DNA of 21,531 nucleotides, taken from positions 1-21,531 of IMG/VR virus record IMGVR_UViG_3300045118_000097. One strand, written 5' to 3'. Source of the stretch: a virus. The translations under genes and the position numbers were made by a program. This document shows positions 20,972 through 21,531 of the stretch, in pieces (position 1 is the stretch's first letter; each line of letters begins with the position of its first letter). Under the pieces are notes generated by a model, which was not told where the DNA came from, did not search any database, and worked only from the letters and a program-made list of their open reading frames with translations.

Positions 20972-21531
20972 ATGAATAGATTTATTTGTAAGCAATGTAA
21001 TAAAGAATTTAGTTCTTACAAAAAAATAAAACCTTTTTGTTCTTTATTATGTAGAAATAAATCTTATATCGGAAGAACACCATGGAATAAAGGTAAAAAA
21101 TGGGAATTTATGAGTATTTTAAAAAAAGGAAAAATTCCAAAATGTGCTGGTTGGAATAAGGGTTTAGTATGGTCAGATGAAGTTAAAAATAAAATGAGTA
21201 AAATCAAAATTGGTAAACTCCCTTGGAACAATGGATTAATAGGATATAGAAAAGGAATTAAGCATCCATGGATGAAAAGTGGAGAAAAATCTTCTAATTG
21301 GAAGGGAGGAATAAGTATAAATCATCATTCAAATACACATCCAGAATATAAAGAATGGAGAAAATTGGTTTTTGAAAGAGATAATTATAAATGTAGAATT
21401 GATAATAATTGTAAGGGTTATCTAGAAGCACATCATATTTTGTCTTGGCGAGATTATCCAGAATTACGATATAATATTAATAACGGCATCACATTATGCC
21501 ACTCCCATCATCCAAGAAAATGGGGGGAAGA
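20972..21531 (+). CDS. HNH homing endonuclease, cut by right edge
   Basis: The frame opens at ATG 20972 and is still open at the window end (186 residues visible). The N-terminus has a zinc-finger-like set (CKQCNKEF, then CSLLC). NUMOD3-like DNA-binding repeats follow (GRTPWNKGKKW, GWNKGL, GKLPWNNGL, KGIKHPW). Then comes SSNWKGG, and an HNH domain with FERDNYKCRI, LEAHHILSW and GITLCHSHH. It is the fourth homing-type endonuclease in the window and shares its repeat-plus-linker design with the gene at 7397-7846. It lies one base after the dehydratase gene. Confidence 0.85.
   Translation, partial: MNRFICKQCNKEFSSYKKIKPFCSLLCRNKSYIGRTPWNKGKKWEFMSILKKGKIPKCAGWNKGLVWSDEVKNKMSKIKIGKLPWNNGLIGYRKGIKHPWMKSGEKSSNWKGGISINHHSNTHPEYKEWRKLVFERDNYKCRIDNNCKGYLEAHHILSWRDYPELRYNINNGITLCHSHHPRKWGE

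Noticed and set aside
1-21531. CRISPR arrays, tRNA genes, recoded stop codons
   Set aside because: No spaced repeat arrays or cloverleafs seen; TAA, TGA and TAG all end plausible genes.

Overview
The window is part of a tailed bacteriophage (caudovirus) genome, or a prophage/metagenomic contig of one. It is AT-rich, and packaging and head genes follow the usual order: small terminase, large terminase, portal, scaffold, major capsid protein. TAA, TGA and TAG all end plausible genes, so the genetic code looks standard. The two rightward-oriented (leftward-transcribed) early promoters match TTGACA-17-TATAAT exactly, and two exact TTATCCACA DnaA boxes are present, which points to a bacterial host. 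The host itself cannot be named. Most genes lack a Shine-Dalgarno sequence.

Layout. Positions 1-2353, minus strand: a chain of small unknown early genes (one a zinc-ribbon-like protein, one a membrane peptide), separated by spacers that share repeats and stem-loops. Positions 2354-3081: a gene-free, repeat-rich region with a consensus promoter, a DnaA box, iteron-like repeats and a dense GGTAAA/TTTACC cluster, a good candidate for a replication origin or operator region. Positions 3082-5180, minus strand: a primase-polymerase/RepA-type helicase protein and a 34-aa gene. Positions 5181-5488: a divergent control region with a leftward and a rightward promoter, a DnaA box, and two stem-loops whose mismatches all become G-U pairs in the leftward RNA.

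Positions 5489-13602, plus strand: packaging and head module. It holds the terminase subunits, an endonuclease VII-like HNH gene, a phage-encoded translation initiation factor IF-1, small proteins, portal, scaffold-like protein and a major capsid gene. The capsid gene is split by a group I intron whose core (P1, P3-P10) can be traced base by base and which carries a LAGLIDADG endonuclease. A further HNH gene follows the capsid gene.

Positions 13611-20970, plus strand: a tightly packed, overlapping run of sugar genes: GT-B glycosyltransferase, CDP-glycerol-transferase-like protein, M28-like DUF4910 peptidase, CMP-nonulosonate cytidylyltransferase, family 2 glycosyltransferase, NeuB-like synthase, LicD-like transferase, methyltransferase and sugar-nucleotide 4,6-dehydratase. 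Together they suggest that the phage makes or transfers a sialic-acid-like (nonulosonate) glycan, either on its virion or on the host surface. A fourth homing-endonuclease-like gene is cut by the right edge.

Most notable: the phage IF-1 next to largely Shine-Dalgarno-less genes, the exactly resolvable self-splicing intron in the capsid gene, the nonulosonate cassette placed straight after the head genes, and several RNA structures at gene starts.
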